This document shows, in pieces, positions 44,026-54,303 of a stretch of 64,000 nucleotides of DNA (the stretch's first letter is position 1; each line of letters starts with the position of its first letter). The translations under genes and the position numbers were made by a program. The DNA comes from Poriferisodalis sp965208485. Its GTDB lineage: Bacteria; Actinomycetota; Acidimicrobiia; Acidimicrobiales; Poriferisodalaceae. Below the pieces are notes generated by a model, which saw only the letters and a program-made list of their open reading frames with translations, was not told where the DNA came from and made no database searches. The DNA lies in the NCBI RefSeq assembly GCF_965208485.1, contig NZ_OZ242344.1, positions 496,001 to 560,000 of the forward strand, written 5' to 3'.

Positions 44026-45282
44026 TCAACGCACTTCGATCCGATGGCGGGCTACGACCTCTAGATCTTCCTCAGTGTATTCGACTACTCGATGTCGATC
44101 GTCGTGTTGCTCCATCCGGTGCAATATGCCTTCAGAATCGTTATCTTCGATCGCAGCCGTAGCGAAGTAGCGTACGCAGTCCCAACTGTGCGTCGTCGCA
44201 AACACCTGCACGCCATAGTCACGCGCCAACCCGAAAACCATCCTCCAGTAGTCTTGCAGAACTCCATGGTGAATGCCGTTCTCGACCTCGTCAACCAACA
44301 GAATGCCGCCACGACTCACACACATACCCGCCGCTGCTTGGAAGAATCGCAGAACACCATCGCCGAGGCTTCGCAACGGGACGCGGCCGTTTGCGCCGCG
44401 GTGCGATGCAAACAAGCGTCGGCGCGAGCGCGTTGATTGATGTGGCGAGTACGCGAAACCCTCGATCGCAGCGATACCGTCAATCGCAGCACCGAATGGA
44501 ATACCGAGGACCCTCACGACGAGATCCGCGGCAGGTTCAAGTGCAATTGCGTCCCACATCGCTGTGGATTGATCGTCTTCTACAACATCAGGGCCTACGC
44601 GCACACTCCGTAGCGGCTCCGCCTCACTACGGCCACCATTTGCTGACCGATGCCTCATTCGATATGGGAGTCCAACATTCGGCACATGCTCTTCATCGAT
44701 CCATATTGATGCTGGATCGACGGGCCAAATCTCAGCGAAGGTCCCGAACTTAACACCCATATACGGGATATGCTGGAAGTCTTCGGGTACATCGATCTTG
44801 CTCGCGGAGGGCAGGAATCCGGGCATATTCGCGATCAGCTCAAGCCGTAGATCCTTCGTGGCGTTGTCGGGTCCAATGTCGATCTGCGAGCCAAAGTCAG
44901 GCTGCCTGCCGTAGAATATCGACCGCCAGGCGGGACGCATCTCATTTTCACCACCACGCACACCCCGTCCTTGCCGATCGTCCGGCACGCCGTATAACTC
45001 GCTGCGGCGGTAGAGGATCTCCTCGAGAATCTGCTGCCGGCCTCGTGAAGCAAGCACTTCAACCGCGTCAAGCACCGTTGATTTGCCTGTGCTGTTCTTG
45101 CCAACAAGCAGCGTCACCCTGCCAAGGCGAGGGATGTCGAGTTCGTTGATACCGAAGAATCCACGAATGCGCAGACTGGGCACGAGAAGGTGATCTTGGC
45201 CGGAGTTGACGTCACCAGTAGGCGCGTCCGTACTGCTTGGATCGACTCCAGACCCGTCTGGGTCGTATTGCACTGCGCTCAT
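44026..45282 (-). CDS. AAA15/OLD-like ATPase of a two-gene defence module
   Basis: A 418-residue SMC/ABC-like ATPase. Walker A is LLVGKNSTGKSTVLDAVEVL (residues about 59-78), the signature-like segment LRSLGDGVLRFFQAAAG, Walker B GGILLVDEVENGIHHGVL and the His switch VQVFATTHSWDCVRYF. Together with the TOPRIM-like gene it resembles PARIS (AriA-AriB) or split OLD systems, in which the ATPase senses infection and the TOPRIM subunit cleaves nucleic acid. The frame is intact. It lies in an otherwise degraded Hma-like operon. Confidence 0.82.
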   Translation of the reverse strand: MSAVQYDPDGSGVDPSSTDAPTGDVNSGQDHLLVPSLRIRGFFGINELDIPRLGRVTLLVGKNSTGKSTVLDAVEVLASRGRQQILEEILYRRSELYGVPDDRQGRGVRGGENEMRPAWRSIFYGRQPDFGSQIDIGPDNATKDLRLELIANMPGFLPSASKIDVPEDFQHIPYMGVKFGTFAEIWPVDPASIWIDEEHVPNVGLPYRMRHRSANGGRSEAEPLRSVRVGPDVVEDDQSTAMWDAIALEPAADLVVRVLGIPFGAAIDGIAAIEGFAYSPHQSTRSRRRLFASHRGANGRVPLRSLGDGVLRFFQAAAGMCVSRGGILLVDEVENGIHHGVLQDYWRMVFGLARDYGVQVFATTHSWDCVRYFATAAIEDNDSEGILHRMEQHDDRHRVVEYTEEDLEVVARHRIEVR

Positions 45283-45285
45283 GAC

Positions 45286-48200
45286 TCATGCACCTGGTTC
45301 AAAGGATAGGACAGGCAGCGCTTCAACCCTGATGACCAGAGGGGTCCTGCCTCGTCGGTACCGCTGCAATCCGAGTGGCGGGTCAGGCAGGCGATTAGGC
45401 ACCTGCTTGCCCGCCATGCGAGTTGGCTGCCGTTCCAAGCTCGCGTCCTCAGCAGGGAGAGGACGTTCTACATGCTGGTCAGGCGGAGTCATCGGCCTCA
45501 GCAATCTCGAACATCTCGCTCTGCGCCGTTGCGACCGCTGGGTCTGCTGGGCGAGGCGAGTGATCTCTGGCCATGACTGAACGAGACCGTTGTACATACG
45601 GGCATCGGCTGCACGTCCGTGGCGTTCGCTTACGAGGTAGAGCCGATACGCAACGTCTCGGGCAGTTTCGGCTTCCGCGCCGAGCCGAGAGGCCAATGCA
45701 GCCGCCGCTGGCTCACCGCCAGTCTCAAGCGCCCGTATGAGATGCTGCGCAGTCTCCCAGACAATGCGGCGTGGATCGGTTGCGGGATCCCACTCTCTAG
45801 GCAACTCGGTTGGTCGCAGCAGACGGGCCCGGCCGCGGCTCGAAATCACCGCGCCGGATGCCACCAAGCCGTCGACACTCGTGTTCTTGGCCTTGGAAAG
45901 CTGCTCGGCCAAGCCAAAGTCGGCTTCGTCGTAGCCGTACTGCTCGAACCAGGTGACCGCCCAGCGAGTGTCAGCATCGAAGTCACCCTCCTGCTCCGCA
46001 AGCACCTCGTCGAGCGTTGCGTTGATGAGCGCCAATGCCTCGAGCATGGTCATTGTCGAGCCGTCGGCATTCAGCACCTCCCGGTAGCGCGAGAAAACTG
46101 CCATCGCCGGGCCGATTGAAGCCTGTGCCAAATCGACGGGCGCGATGTTCGCCTGCTGCAGCTCAGCTACTGCAGCTGGGAACTCCGTTCGCAGCGCTGT
46201 TTGGAGCTCCCGCCGCGTCGCCGTCGAGGCATCGGCGGGCCACGGCCTACACACGAGCACGATCGAGGTTGCGAGCGCATTGGTGCCCCTACCAACCATG
46301 CGATTGCCGAGTTCGGTTCTGATTGGCCATGTACCAGTGACACAGAAGCCAGCGCGCATGACCGCGTCCAAAAAAGTTTCCCAGCCCGTGCTCGCAGTAG
46401 CTCCGCCTTCTTTGGCTTCGGATTGTTTGAAGGCGTAGTAGATGGTGACGGGAAACGCGGGGTGTGTCTCATTACATAAGCGGTTCATTACTTGGGTCAT
46501 ACCAGTTAGGAAAAACGCCTCTGCCATTGCGCTGCTCTCGTGGCGGTGCGGGGTCGCCACAAGTTCTTCTGACTTAGGAACGGTCAGGGTTGCGAACAAC
46601 TCGGGCAGCACCGAACGCAGCGCACGACGCAGCCACACATAAAAGTAGTCTGACAGGTCCGCGTAACCTATATTGTCGTAGTAGGGTGGATCCGTGGACA
46701 AAACAGGTGTGTCGTCAATGCATCTCTCGAATGCACTATGTAGTTGTGCAGTTCCCTTGGCGCCAACAGGGGCCATTTCGACTGCCTTGGCGATCCAACT
46801 CACGTTATTGCTGATGTTGCCGCTCGAATAGGAGAGCGGGTTGCCTTCTGCGTAGTCCCAAACCATCGGTATAGCTTGGCGACTGAATGTATTGCGCAGG
46901 CCCTCCATCTTGACACTGTGGTCCCAAGAACAAATCGCTGATCCGCGATCCGCCAAGCGACTCAGCGCGCATGAGAGATAGATACTGATGGCGTCAGCAT
47001 AAGCGACCGCGCCAGAGCCACCTACTTGCAACGATACGCCATTATCGGTCAAGTCAGCGGTGACGGCATCCTTCCGCACTTCTTCACGGGCCTCGTCTAT
47101 CAGGTCGGAGAATGTCGTCAATGCCACCAGTTGTCTGTCCGTGAACAAATCGCTCCAGGACCCATACCATATTGCTGGACGCGAAAACCGAGTGCCTTCT
47201 CGGGAAGCCGGGTGGATGGCGGATCAGCAGGTACGGCGGACTCGCTGATCGTCTGCTGTGCCGCAGTCGGTGAGAGATACACCCGGCTTCGATCTCCCTC
47301 GGCAACGATTGCCATGAGTCGCGCCCCCATACGGGCCGCTCGAGCTTCGCTTCGCAGGTATTCGAAGCTCATCGGCGTACCCGATACGAGGCAGTCGAAA
47401 CTGCTACGGCTCCCCCCGGTCTTAGTGCCATTCTTCGCCGACTTTGGAGGTACGCCCACCTTGACCTCGAAGCGGTAATCGCCGTTCTCGATGATGGGTT
47501 CGATGTAGGCCTCTTGCCTTTCTTCTTCGACAGCACGAAAGTTGACGCGAGCGGTACCTCGACATTGGTGAAGGCGAGGTTAGGGCTTGGCACCGTTCGC
47601 GCCCACAGCCAGGCAATGATGGTGAGTTCGCGCCCCACATAGGACTCCAGGTCAGGGCGCTCGGCGGCCATCTCGGCCGTCACGGCCACCTTGGGATACA
47701 GGTGCCCAATGCGCCCTTCGACCTCCTCGCGCATCCGCTCGCCGTAGTAGCGGATGTCGTCAGCAAGACCCTGTGCGCCGATCCATGTCTCATCCGTGAG
47801 CCGAATATCTCCGCGAGACACGGGATTCACCGGCGGCAAGCCTGCGAACTTCGCCGGAATCTCGATCATCGCCTTGTTGATCAGCACCGCCACAGGGTTC
47901 AAATCGGACGCATGCGCCTCCAGTCCTAGTGGTGCGTCGCTGAAATGGCTGGGGCTGAAGCAAGCCCATTCTTGCAGGTCAGCAAGCTGCATGATGCCCT
48001 GAGGAAAACTGCGACACACCACTAGGCGCTGCGCTTCGAGCGGCAGCGAACCGCCCCCAGCGAATGGATCACAGAACGGGGGCAGCCGATGGCGATCGAA
48101 CAGTTCGTCGGCTTGTGGATGACCAGCATTGGCTGCACAGGTTCGTCGCCACGATGCCCACATCTCCGCCCGGGCGCGTTCGAGCACGTCGGCATTGGTG

Positions 48201-48514
48201 GTGTTCTTCCACTGGACGAGGTCTTTGATGATCCCGAACAGGCGCTTGCGCTCCCGCTCGACGGCGGCCGGCGTCGGGAACAAATCCGGGTGTGCCGAGG
48301 GATCGTCCACCATCTGAGCGAAGATCACTGCTCTGGCCGCGGCCAGCGGCCGCCGCGCCCACCATAGGTGCAGTGTGCTGGGGTGCCCGTGACGGATCGA
48401 TTTCTCCTTCGCCGACGCCTCGTTGATGGCGTCAAGTGGCAGCGCTACTTCGATCAGCTTCTTCGGTGCCACCACTGCGGCGTCTGAGGCGCTGGAGTCA
48501 GGCTCGGCCATCAT
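45286..48514 (-). pseudogene. DUF1156-type DNA methyltransferase, about three frameshifts
   Basis: The N-terminal DUF1156 signature is SIRHGHPSTLHLWWARRPLA; motif I is FCDPFAGGGSLPLEAQRL; motif IV is VLSTDPPYYDNIGYADLSDY. The frame breaks after VLSKKKGK near 47512 and resumes as EAYIEPIIENGDYRFEV, breaks after QYGMGP near 47157 and resumes as FTDRQLVALTTFSDLIDEAR, and near 45550 the best C-terminus (SEMFEIAEADDSA, stop 45479-45481) is in a third frame. Each break is explained by one missing base. An intact version would have about 1,010 residues, the family's usual size. Confidence 0.82.
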
Positions 48515-50595
48515 GAAGGAGGCCCGGCACGAGCCAGGAGCCGGTCGAAGTGGTAGTTCACACTGGTTACCCCAAAGTCGGGTTCGCGGTTGAAGGGCCG
48601 ACGCAGATAGTGGATCCGTTCGTTGTCATCGGGCATGAACTCAACCATCGCCAAGATGTAGCTCTCGGGCTGGTTCAACGAATGCAGAATCTCGTTCTTG
48701 GTAACCGTGATCGTCGCTGCGCCAGAGACTCGTCCCTTCACTTCGATGAATCGCAGCTTGCCCGTGGCGGGGTCGCGGCTCTCAATGTCGTAGCCCAGCC
48801 GCTCAAACTCGCGGTCGGTTGGCTCGAACCCCAACTGGCGCTCGGCAGCCATGACCGCTTCTCGTGCTCGTGCGGCTGCGGCCTGGCGATCGGCAAGAAC
48901 CGCCGTATGGTCCTCAGGTGTCGGAGCCTCCCCGTTAGACGCCGAGCCCGTCGCCGCCGCGAGTAGTCCTGCGGGAGCCACGAGCAATCCGCCAAGCACA
49001 ACCGGCGGACGCGGCCGAATCTGCAACTGCTGGTCGAGTTCGGACAGCCGACCGCGCAGACGCCCATGCAGGTCATCGGCTTGCCGCCGTGCCTCCTGCT
49101 CGTTCAAGCGGGCGTTCTGCTTGCCAGCTCGTGCCTGCTCAGCGAAGCGCTCCGCTCGGTGATCCTGATGGTTGATTTCCTTGGTCAACCGATCCTTCAC
49201 AGCCGCTCTGGTCTTCTCAATCAGCTCAGTACGCCGAGCGCGCACGTCGTCGAGATGGGCAGGAACTGCCTCTGCGACCACATAGTCGCTCACTTGGTCT
49301 TCCAACTCGCCCGAGATCCAAGCGCATTCAGATCGCTCCAGTAGCACGACTGGCGTGGGCTCACCTTCGCGCAGCGGCCGGTAGTCGAGGTACGGGGCGT
49401 GTTGGGCCAACCGCAACTGCCCGGCAGCGTTCATCTCGACGTACAGCATTCGCTTGGAGATTGTTCGGCGCCCCCCGGACGGTGCCGACGTGGCGTCGCC
49501 GATCTCATGTTCGGCGTAGAAGAGCACCCGCGGTTGCGTGCCCGCATCACTGTCGTCAACCAGCACCGTGCCTCTACGGAGCAGGTCGCGATCCCGCTCC
49601 ACGGTGAGATCGAGCACGGCGTTTACCAGAGAGTGCCCAGGGCACAGAAAATCGGCGAGTGGCTCATCACGCAGCGTCACGAATTCCTTCTCGAACGTGG
49701 CTCGCTCGTATCGGCTCACCACAGGCCGACCGTCTCCAGAGCGCATCGTTCGAGCATGGTCTCTCACGGCCACTGGAACATGAGTGATCTCGATGCGGCG
49801 CGATTCGTGCTCCCGCGATCGCCCACCGAGCTTGGTGAATGCTTCGGCGAAACATGACTCGATGTAGTGAGGCTGTAGCCGGCGGGCCTGGGCGCGTTCC
49901 ATGTCCTCGCGTACTGCAGCAACACGACTGGTGTCCATCACCTCGGTGACGAGTGCGCTGCCTTCCATCAGCGCCGTCAGCTTCGGCTGATCAACCGCGT
50001 CACTGATGACGCGATCCAAACTGGCCCGTACCTCGGATTCGTCGCCGTAGCGCACAGCCTCAATCAGCAGTTCGCGCAGCGCACGGCCGTCGAATTCAAG
50101 CCTTCCCAGTACGTCGAATACTTGGCCGCCGAGCGCCTTGCGTGCGCTCTCCAGCTTGTCGAGCAGTGTGCGGTACACGTCGCCTTCGCGGGTGCCGTCG
50201 GCCACGAGATTCCACAGATGGCAGACCTCAGACTGCCCGATGCGATGGATGCGGCCGAAGCGCTGCTCCAGCCGATTTGGATTCCACGGCAGGTCGTAGT
50301 TCACCATCAGGTGTGCCCGCTGCAGATTGATGCCTTCACTCGCGGCGTCAGAGGCCAGCAGCACTTGGACCTTGGGATGCCACAAGAATCGCTCCTGAAC
50401 CCGCTGCCGTTCGCGACGGCTCAGACCACCATGAATCACGGTGACCACCTGGCGGCCGATCATCTCCGCTATCTCTTCGGGCTTCGCCCCCGCATCGGTG
50501 AGCGCCTCAATACGAGCACGCTCAGCCAACGGCAACCTCCCTGCCACAATGGACACCTCCACTGATGGTTGTGGCTTCGACAACCCGGTCATCAT
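48511..50595 (-). CDS. 5'-truncated SF2 helicase with IS30-like HTH start and DUF3883 end
   Basis: 694 residues. About 52-150 is only the second RecA-like domain of a SNF2-type helicase (VVTVIHGGLSRRERQRVQER, VLLASDAASEGINLQRAHLM, NRLEQRFGRIHRIGQS); motifs I-III are absent. A coiled coil (about 470-560) and a C-terminal DUF3883-type domain (ERLGYDIESRDPATGKLRFI, EVKGRVSG) follow. Residues about 19-50 (RLPLAERARIEALTDAGAKP, EEIAEMIGR) read like the helix-turn-helix of IS30 transposases. Without Walker A it cannot be an ATP-driven helicase. It overlaps the methyltransferase by 4 bp. Confidence 0.78.
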   Translation of the reverse strand: MMTGLSKPQPSVEVSIVAGRLPLAERARIEALTDAGAKPEEIAEMIGRQVVTVIHGGLSRRERQRVQERFLWHPKVQVLLASDAASEGINLQRAHLMVNYDLPWNPNRLEQRFGRIHRIGQSEVCHLWNLVADGTREGDVYRTLLDKLESARKALGGQVFDVLGRLEFDGRALRELLIEAVRYGDESEVRASLDRVISDAVDQPKLTALMEGSALVTEVMDTSRVAAVREDMERAQARRLQPHYIESCFAEAFTKLGGRSREHESRRIEITHVPVAVRDHARTMRSGDGRPVVSRYERATFEKEFVTLRDEPLADFLCPGHSLVNAVLDLTVERDRDLLRRGTVLVDDSDAGTQPRVLFYAEHEIGDATSAPSGGRRTISKRMLYVEMNAAGQLRLAQHAPYLDYRPLREGEPTPVVLLERSECAWISGELEDQVSDYVVAEAVPAHLDDVRARRTELIEKTRAAVKDRLTKEINHQDHRAERFAEQARAGKQNARLNEQEARRQADDLHGRLRGRLSELDQQLQIRPRPPVVLGGLLVAPAGLLAAATGSASNGEAPTPEDHTAVLADRQAAAARAREAVMAAERQLGFEPTDREFERLGYDIESRDPATGKLRFIEVKGRVSGAATITVTKNEILHSLNQPESYILAMVEFMPDDNERIHYLRRPFNREPDFGVTSVNYHFDRLLARAGPPS

Positions 50596-50698
50596 GACCG
50601 GACCGTCGCAACCACCGGTGGAGTTCGCCGGTCTTCAAGTCTGGCCACGGCCGATGAGAGTAGGCCGCCGACCGGTCGCGTGACGGCTCCGGCGGCGC

Positions 50699-52264
50699 TC
50701 AGCCCAAGTCGCGGCCCACGATCGAGACGTCGTCGGGGTTGAAGAAGCCCGGGATCGTCCAGCCGTCGAGGTCGTACTCGGCCATGCACTGCTCGGCAAA
50801 GCCTTCGAGCATCTGGGTCATCGAGCCCATGCCGGGGACCTCGAAGTCGGCGACGTCCAAGTTCTCGTAGCGGATCTGCTCGTCGTTGCCGGCGTAGTTG
50901 CGCTCATACAGCTCGTGACGGCCGCCGAACTCGCTGCCCATGGCATCCCACAGCAGCTTCATGATCTTCATGCGTTCCAATGCGGGGATGCCGTTCGATC
51001 CCCGCACGTACCGCTCGAGGTAGGGCCGGATCTCGTCAGACTTGAAGTCCTTGGCATTCGAGTTGACGTAGATCAGCCCGGAGCCGACCACCGATTCCAC
51101 GATGTCCTTGATGCGGGGATAGAGGACCGGCGTGAAGGTGCGGTAGGCCATGCCGTACAGCAGCGACGGCTGCACAGCTCCGTTCTCCCACGGGTCGGGG
51201 CTCTTGGCCATGGCGTCGCTCAGGCCCCACATCAGGTTGCGGATGGCGATCACCTCACCGAGCTTGGCCTGCACGCCCCGGAATTGACGGGTGCCGGTAG
51301 CCCGCAGCGCCTTTGACAGCAAACCGGCGATGAAGTCCAGCTTCACGCACAGGCGGGCGAGCCCGTGGAAGGTGAAGCGAGGGATGAATCCGGATGCGGG
51401 GAAGAAGTTGTTGGCGTTCTCGACATCGCCATAGAGGAACACGTTCTCCCACGGGATCAGCACCTCGTCGAACACCAGGATCGAGTCGTTCTCGTCCAGC
51501 CGGCTCGACAGCGGGTAGTCGAAGACGCTGCCGGTGGCTGCGGCCTGCAGTTCGTAGGAGTTGCGGCAGATGAGCTTGACTCCCGGCGAGTCCATCGGCG
51601 TCGTGCACACGATGGCGTAGGCCGGATCCTGCAGCGGCACCGGGCCGAAGTGAGCGATGAAGTTGTAGTGGGTCAGCGCCGAGCCGGTTGCCACGACCTT
51701 CGCACCCGACAGGATCAAGCCGTTGTCGGTCTCGCGCTCCACGTGCATGCACACGTCGGAGATCTGGTCAGCCCCCAGATGACGGTCGACCGGTGGGTGC
51801 ACGATGGCGTGGTTCCAGTACGACACCTCTTCCTGGCTGCGGCGATACCAGTACACGGCGTTGTCGTGATAGTCGCCGTAGAACTCAGGGAAGGCGCCCA
51901 GCGTGCCCAGGAACGAGGCCTTGTAGTCGGGGCTGCGGCCCATCCACCCGTAAGTCAGGCGCTGCCAGCCGGCAATGGCGTCACGGGCGCCGACGAGATC
52001 GTCGGCACTGTGAGGCACGCGGAAGAACTTGTGGGTCTTGCCGCCCGAGCCGGTATCGGTGTCGCACATCAGCACGTCCTGCTGGGCGGGATCGTGCAGG
52101 GCGTCGTACAGCCGAGCGATGGATCGCACGCTGTTGCGGAACGCGGGATGCGTGGTGACATCACGCACCTTCTCCCCCTGGAAGTACACCGTGCGCCCGT
52201 CTCGCAGGCTCTCGACGTACTCGTCGCCGGTCATCGGCGACCAAGTCTCAGCGGACTCGCTCAT
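50699..52264 (-). CDS. hpaB: 4-hydroxyphenylacetate 3-monooxygenase (HpaB-type)
   Basis: A 521-residue FADH2-dependent aromatic hydroxylase or dehydratase of the HpaB family, acyl-CoA dehydrogenase fold. Signatures: SLRDGRTVYFQGEKVRDVTT, HAIVHPPVDRHLGADQISDV, ETDNGLILSGAKVVATGSAL, DSILVFDEVLIPWENVFLYG and FHGLARLCVKLDFIAGL. It needs a separate flavin reductase, not seen adjacent. The downstream quinone reductase and VOC genes lie on the same strand and suggest aromatic ring hydroxylation and cleavage. Confidence 0.88.
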   Translation of the reverse strand: MSESAETWSPMTGDEYVESLRDGRTVYFQGEKVRDVTTHPAFRNSVRSIARLYDALHDPAQQDVLMCDTDTGSGGKTHKFFRVPHSADDLVGARDAIAGWQRLTYGWMGRSPDYKASFLGTLGAFPEFYGDYHDNAVYWYRRSQEEVSYWNHAIVHPPVDRHLGADQISDVCMHVERETDNGLILSGAKVVATGSALTHYNFIAHFGPVPLQDPAYAIVCTTPMDSPGVKLICRNSYELQAAATGSVFDYPLSSRLDENDSILVFDEVLIPWENVFLYGDVENANNFFPASGFIPRFTFHGLARLCVKLDFIAGLLSKALRATGTRQFRGVQAKLGEVIAIRNLMWGLSDAMAKSPDPWENGAVQPSLLYGMAYRTFTPVLYPRIKDIVESVVGSGLIYVNSNAKDFKSDEIRPYLERYVRGSNGIPALERMKIMKLLWDAMGSEFGGRHELYERNYAGNDEQIRYENLDVADFEVPGMGSMTQMLEGFAEQCMAEYDLDGWTIPGFFNPDDVSIVGRDLG

Positions 52265-52378
52265 TTCGACTCCTCTCTGTGGTGTGCCCGTCTGTGGTGT
52301 GCCCGCAATGCGGCCCCGACACTAACGCAGGCAGAAACGGAATGAGCACGCTCAGAGTTTCGCTCCGGCGACGCGAAC

Positions 52379-53347
52379 TCAGGGAATGAGCAGGACCTTG
52401 CCGGTCGTCGCGCGACCCTGCAGGGCCTCATGGGCGGAGCGTGCGTCGGCCAACGGGAAGCGGTCGCCGATGCGCACATCGAGGCGGCCGTCAGCGATCC
52501 AGCCGAACAAGTCGTCGGCCCGACCTTCGAGCTCAGCGCGGGTTGCGGTGTGGTCACCGAGCGTCGGCCGGGTGAGAAACAGCGACCCGCCAGTGGACAG
52601 CCGCAGGGGTGGCATCGGCGGCACCGGCCCTGAGGCGTTGCCGAACGTGACCATCATCCCCCGCGGCCGCAGCACCTCGAGGCCCCGCTCGAAGGTGTCG
52701 GCGCCTACGCCGTCGTAGATCACGTCCAGCGGTCGGGCGCCGGCAATCCGCTCGGCGGCGTCGCCGAAGTCCTCTTCCCGGTAGTTGATGACGTGGTCAG
52801 CGCCAGCCCTGGCTGCCAACTCGGCCTTGTCGGCGGTGCCGACCGTCGTGAACACCTCCGCGCCGCGCATCTTGGCCATCTGGATGAGCAGCAAACCCAC
52901 GCCGCCGGCGCCTGCGTGGATGAGGCAGCGATGGCCCGGCTCGAGCGGGAACGTCGAGCAGGCCAGGAAGTGGGCGGTCATGCCTTGGAGCATCGTGGCG
53001 GCACCCAACTCGGTGCTGGCCCCTTCGGGCAGCACAATCGCTACGCGGGCGGGGACCTGGGCCTTCTCCGCGTACGTGCCGGGGTGCCCGGTCCACGCCA
53101 CCTTGTCGCCGACGGCGAACCCCCCGACGCCATCACCGACCTCGGCGACAGTGCCAGCACCTTCCACCCCCGAGATGAACGGCAGCGGCATCGGGTACAA
53201 GCCGCTGCGGTGGTAGGTGTCGATGTAGTTGACGCCCACGGCCTCGATGCTGACCACAAGCGAGCCGGCCTCGGCGACCGGGTCATCAACTTCGGTCCAC
53301 ACGAGCGCCTCGGGGCCGCCCGGTTCGGTCACTTGGATGGCGTGCAT
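52379..53347 (-). CDS. Quinone oxidoreductase (medium-chain dehydrogenase/reductase)
   Basis: A 322-residue NADPH-dependent quinone reductase of the zeta-crystallin type. GVNYIDTYHRSGLYPMPLPF, SGVEGAGTVAEVGDGVGGFA and the NADPH loop IHAGAGGVGLLLIQMAKMRG are visible; FGNASGPVPPMPPLRLSTGG near the C-terminus is typical. No structural-zinc cysteines. It is on the same strand as HpaB, 115 bp apart, and may recycle quinoid products. Confidence 0.9.
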   Translation of the reverse strand: MHAIQVTEPGGPEALVWTEVDDPVAEAGSLVVSIEAVGVNYIDTYHRSGLYPMPLPFISGVEGAGTVAEVGDGVGGFAVGDKVAWTGHPGTYAEKAQVPARVAIVLPEGASTELGAATMLQGMTAHFLACSTFPLEPGHRCLIHAGAGGVGLLLIQMAKMRGAEVFTTVGTADKAELAARAGADHVINYREEDFGDAAERIAGARPLDVIYDGVGADTFERGLEVLRPRGMMVTFGNASGPVPPMPPLRLSTGGSLFLTRPTLGDHTATRAELEGRADDLFGWIADGRLDVRIGDRFPLADARSAHEALQGRATTGKVLLIP

Positions 53348-53458
53348 GGCATTCCCCTCTGGGCGCGCCGCGAAGAGACGATCACGGCAGCCCGGCCAAA
53401 GACAAGAAAGACAAGGCAGTCTGGTTGATGCAGGTCAGGCTGACGACACCAGTCGAAC

Positions 53459-54031
53459 TCAATTCCTGTCGAAGTTGGTCTCGTAATCGGTGGTGTCGAC
53501 CAGCAGATCCTCTTCGGGCAGGACGTTGGCGTAGTTGAGCGCGCCGTTGATGTCGTGATCCCACACCTCGGCCGGCAGCTCGTAGAGCACTTCTACGCCG
53601 TAACCGTTGGGGTCGTTGATGTACACGCTGTGGGTCATGCCGTGGTCGACCCGCAGGTTCATCTTGACGCCGTTGTCCTTGAGGAACTGCACCTGCTCCA
53701 GCCAGGACTCGCGGTCGGGGTAGGTGATGGCTATGTGGTTCACCGCACAGGCGCCTGAGAACATGTCCCACTGCTCTGGCGGTTCGGGCAGTTGGGGCAT
53801 CTCCACCAAGGCGACGTCGTGGTGGTTCACGTCGTCAATGATGCCGCTGTAGAACTGCATCTTGTAGGGGGGAACGTCGTACCGCTCCGAATCCAGAGCG
53901 CCGACCTGCTTGAAGCCCAGCAGGTCACTCCAGAAGTGATGCGATTCTTCCATGTTGCGGACGTTGAGCACGAGGTGGTTGACGCCCCTCGGCACCACCG
54001 GAGTCGTGCGCTTCGCAATGGTGTCGGCCAT
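53459..54031 (-). CDS. VOC-family protein (glyoxalase / extradiol dioxygenase fold)
   Basis: A 190-residue protein with paired beta-alpha-beta modules. Metal ligands are suggested by VNHLVLNVRNMEESHHFW (His), CAVNHIAITYPDRESWLEQV (His) and DPNGYGVEVLYELP (Glu), the order used by extradiol dioxygenases and glyoxalases. Single-domain proteins of this type open catechol rings or isomerise small substrates. Its neighbours (HpaB, quinone reductase) favour an aromatic pathway. Confidence 0.85.
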   Translation of the reverse strand: MADTIAKRTTPVVPRGVNHLVLNVRNMEESHHFWSDLLGFKQVGALDSERYDVPPYKMQFYSGIIDDVNHHDVALVEMPQLPEPPEQWDMFSGACAVNHIAITYPDRESWLEQVQFLKDNGVKMNLRVDHGMTHSVYINDPNGYGVEVLYELPAEVWDHDINGALNYANVLPEEDLLVDTTDYETNFDRN

Positions 54032-54303
54032 GAGCTACCCCGTGAATTCCGTTGAAGAGCGTGACAACCAGCGCTTGGCCACGATTGCCCGACCTGATGC
54101 GAAGCATAGCCACGATTCCCGATGCCGCGAAAATTCTGACTGTGCTCAGAGAACAGCGTCGGTCCGCTCAGAGTGCTTCGATCAGGAGCTTGACATCGGC
54201 GGCCATCTGGGTGTGGACGGTGCAGTCGCAGGTGGAACCGGCGGTGCCCCGCGAGCCGGAGCGTAGCCTCGGCGCCATTGCCGATTCGAAGCCGGAGATC
54301 GCC

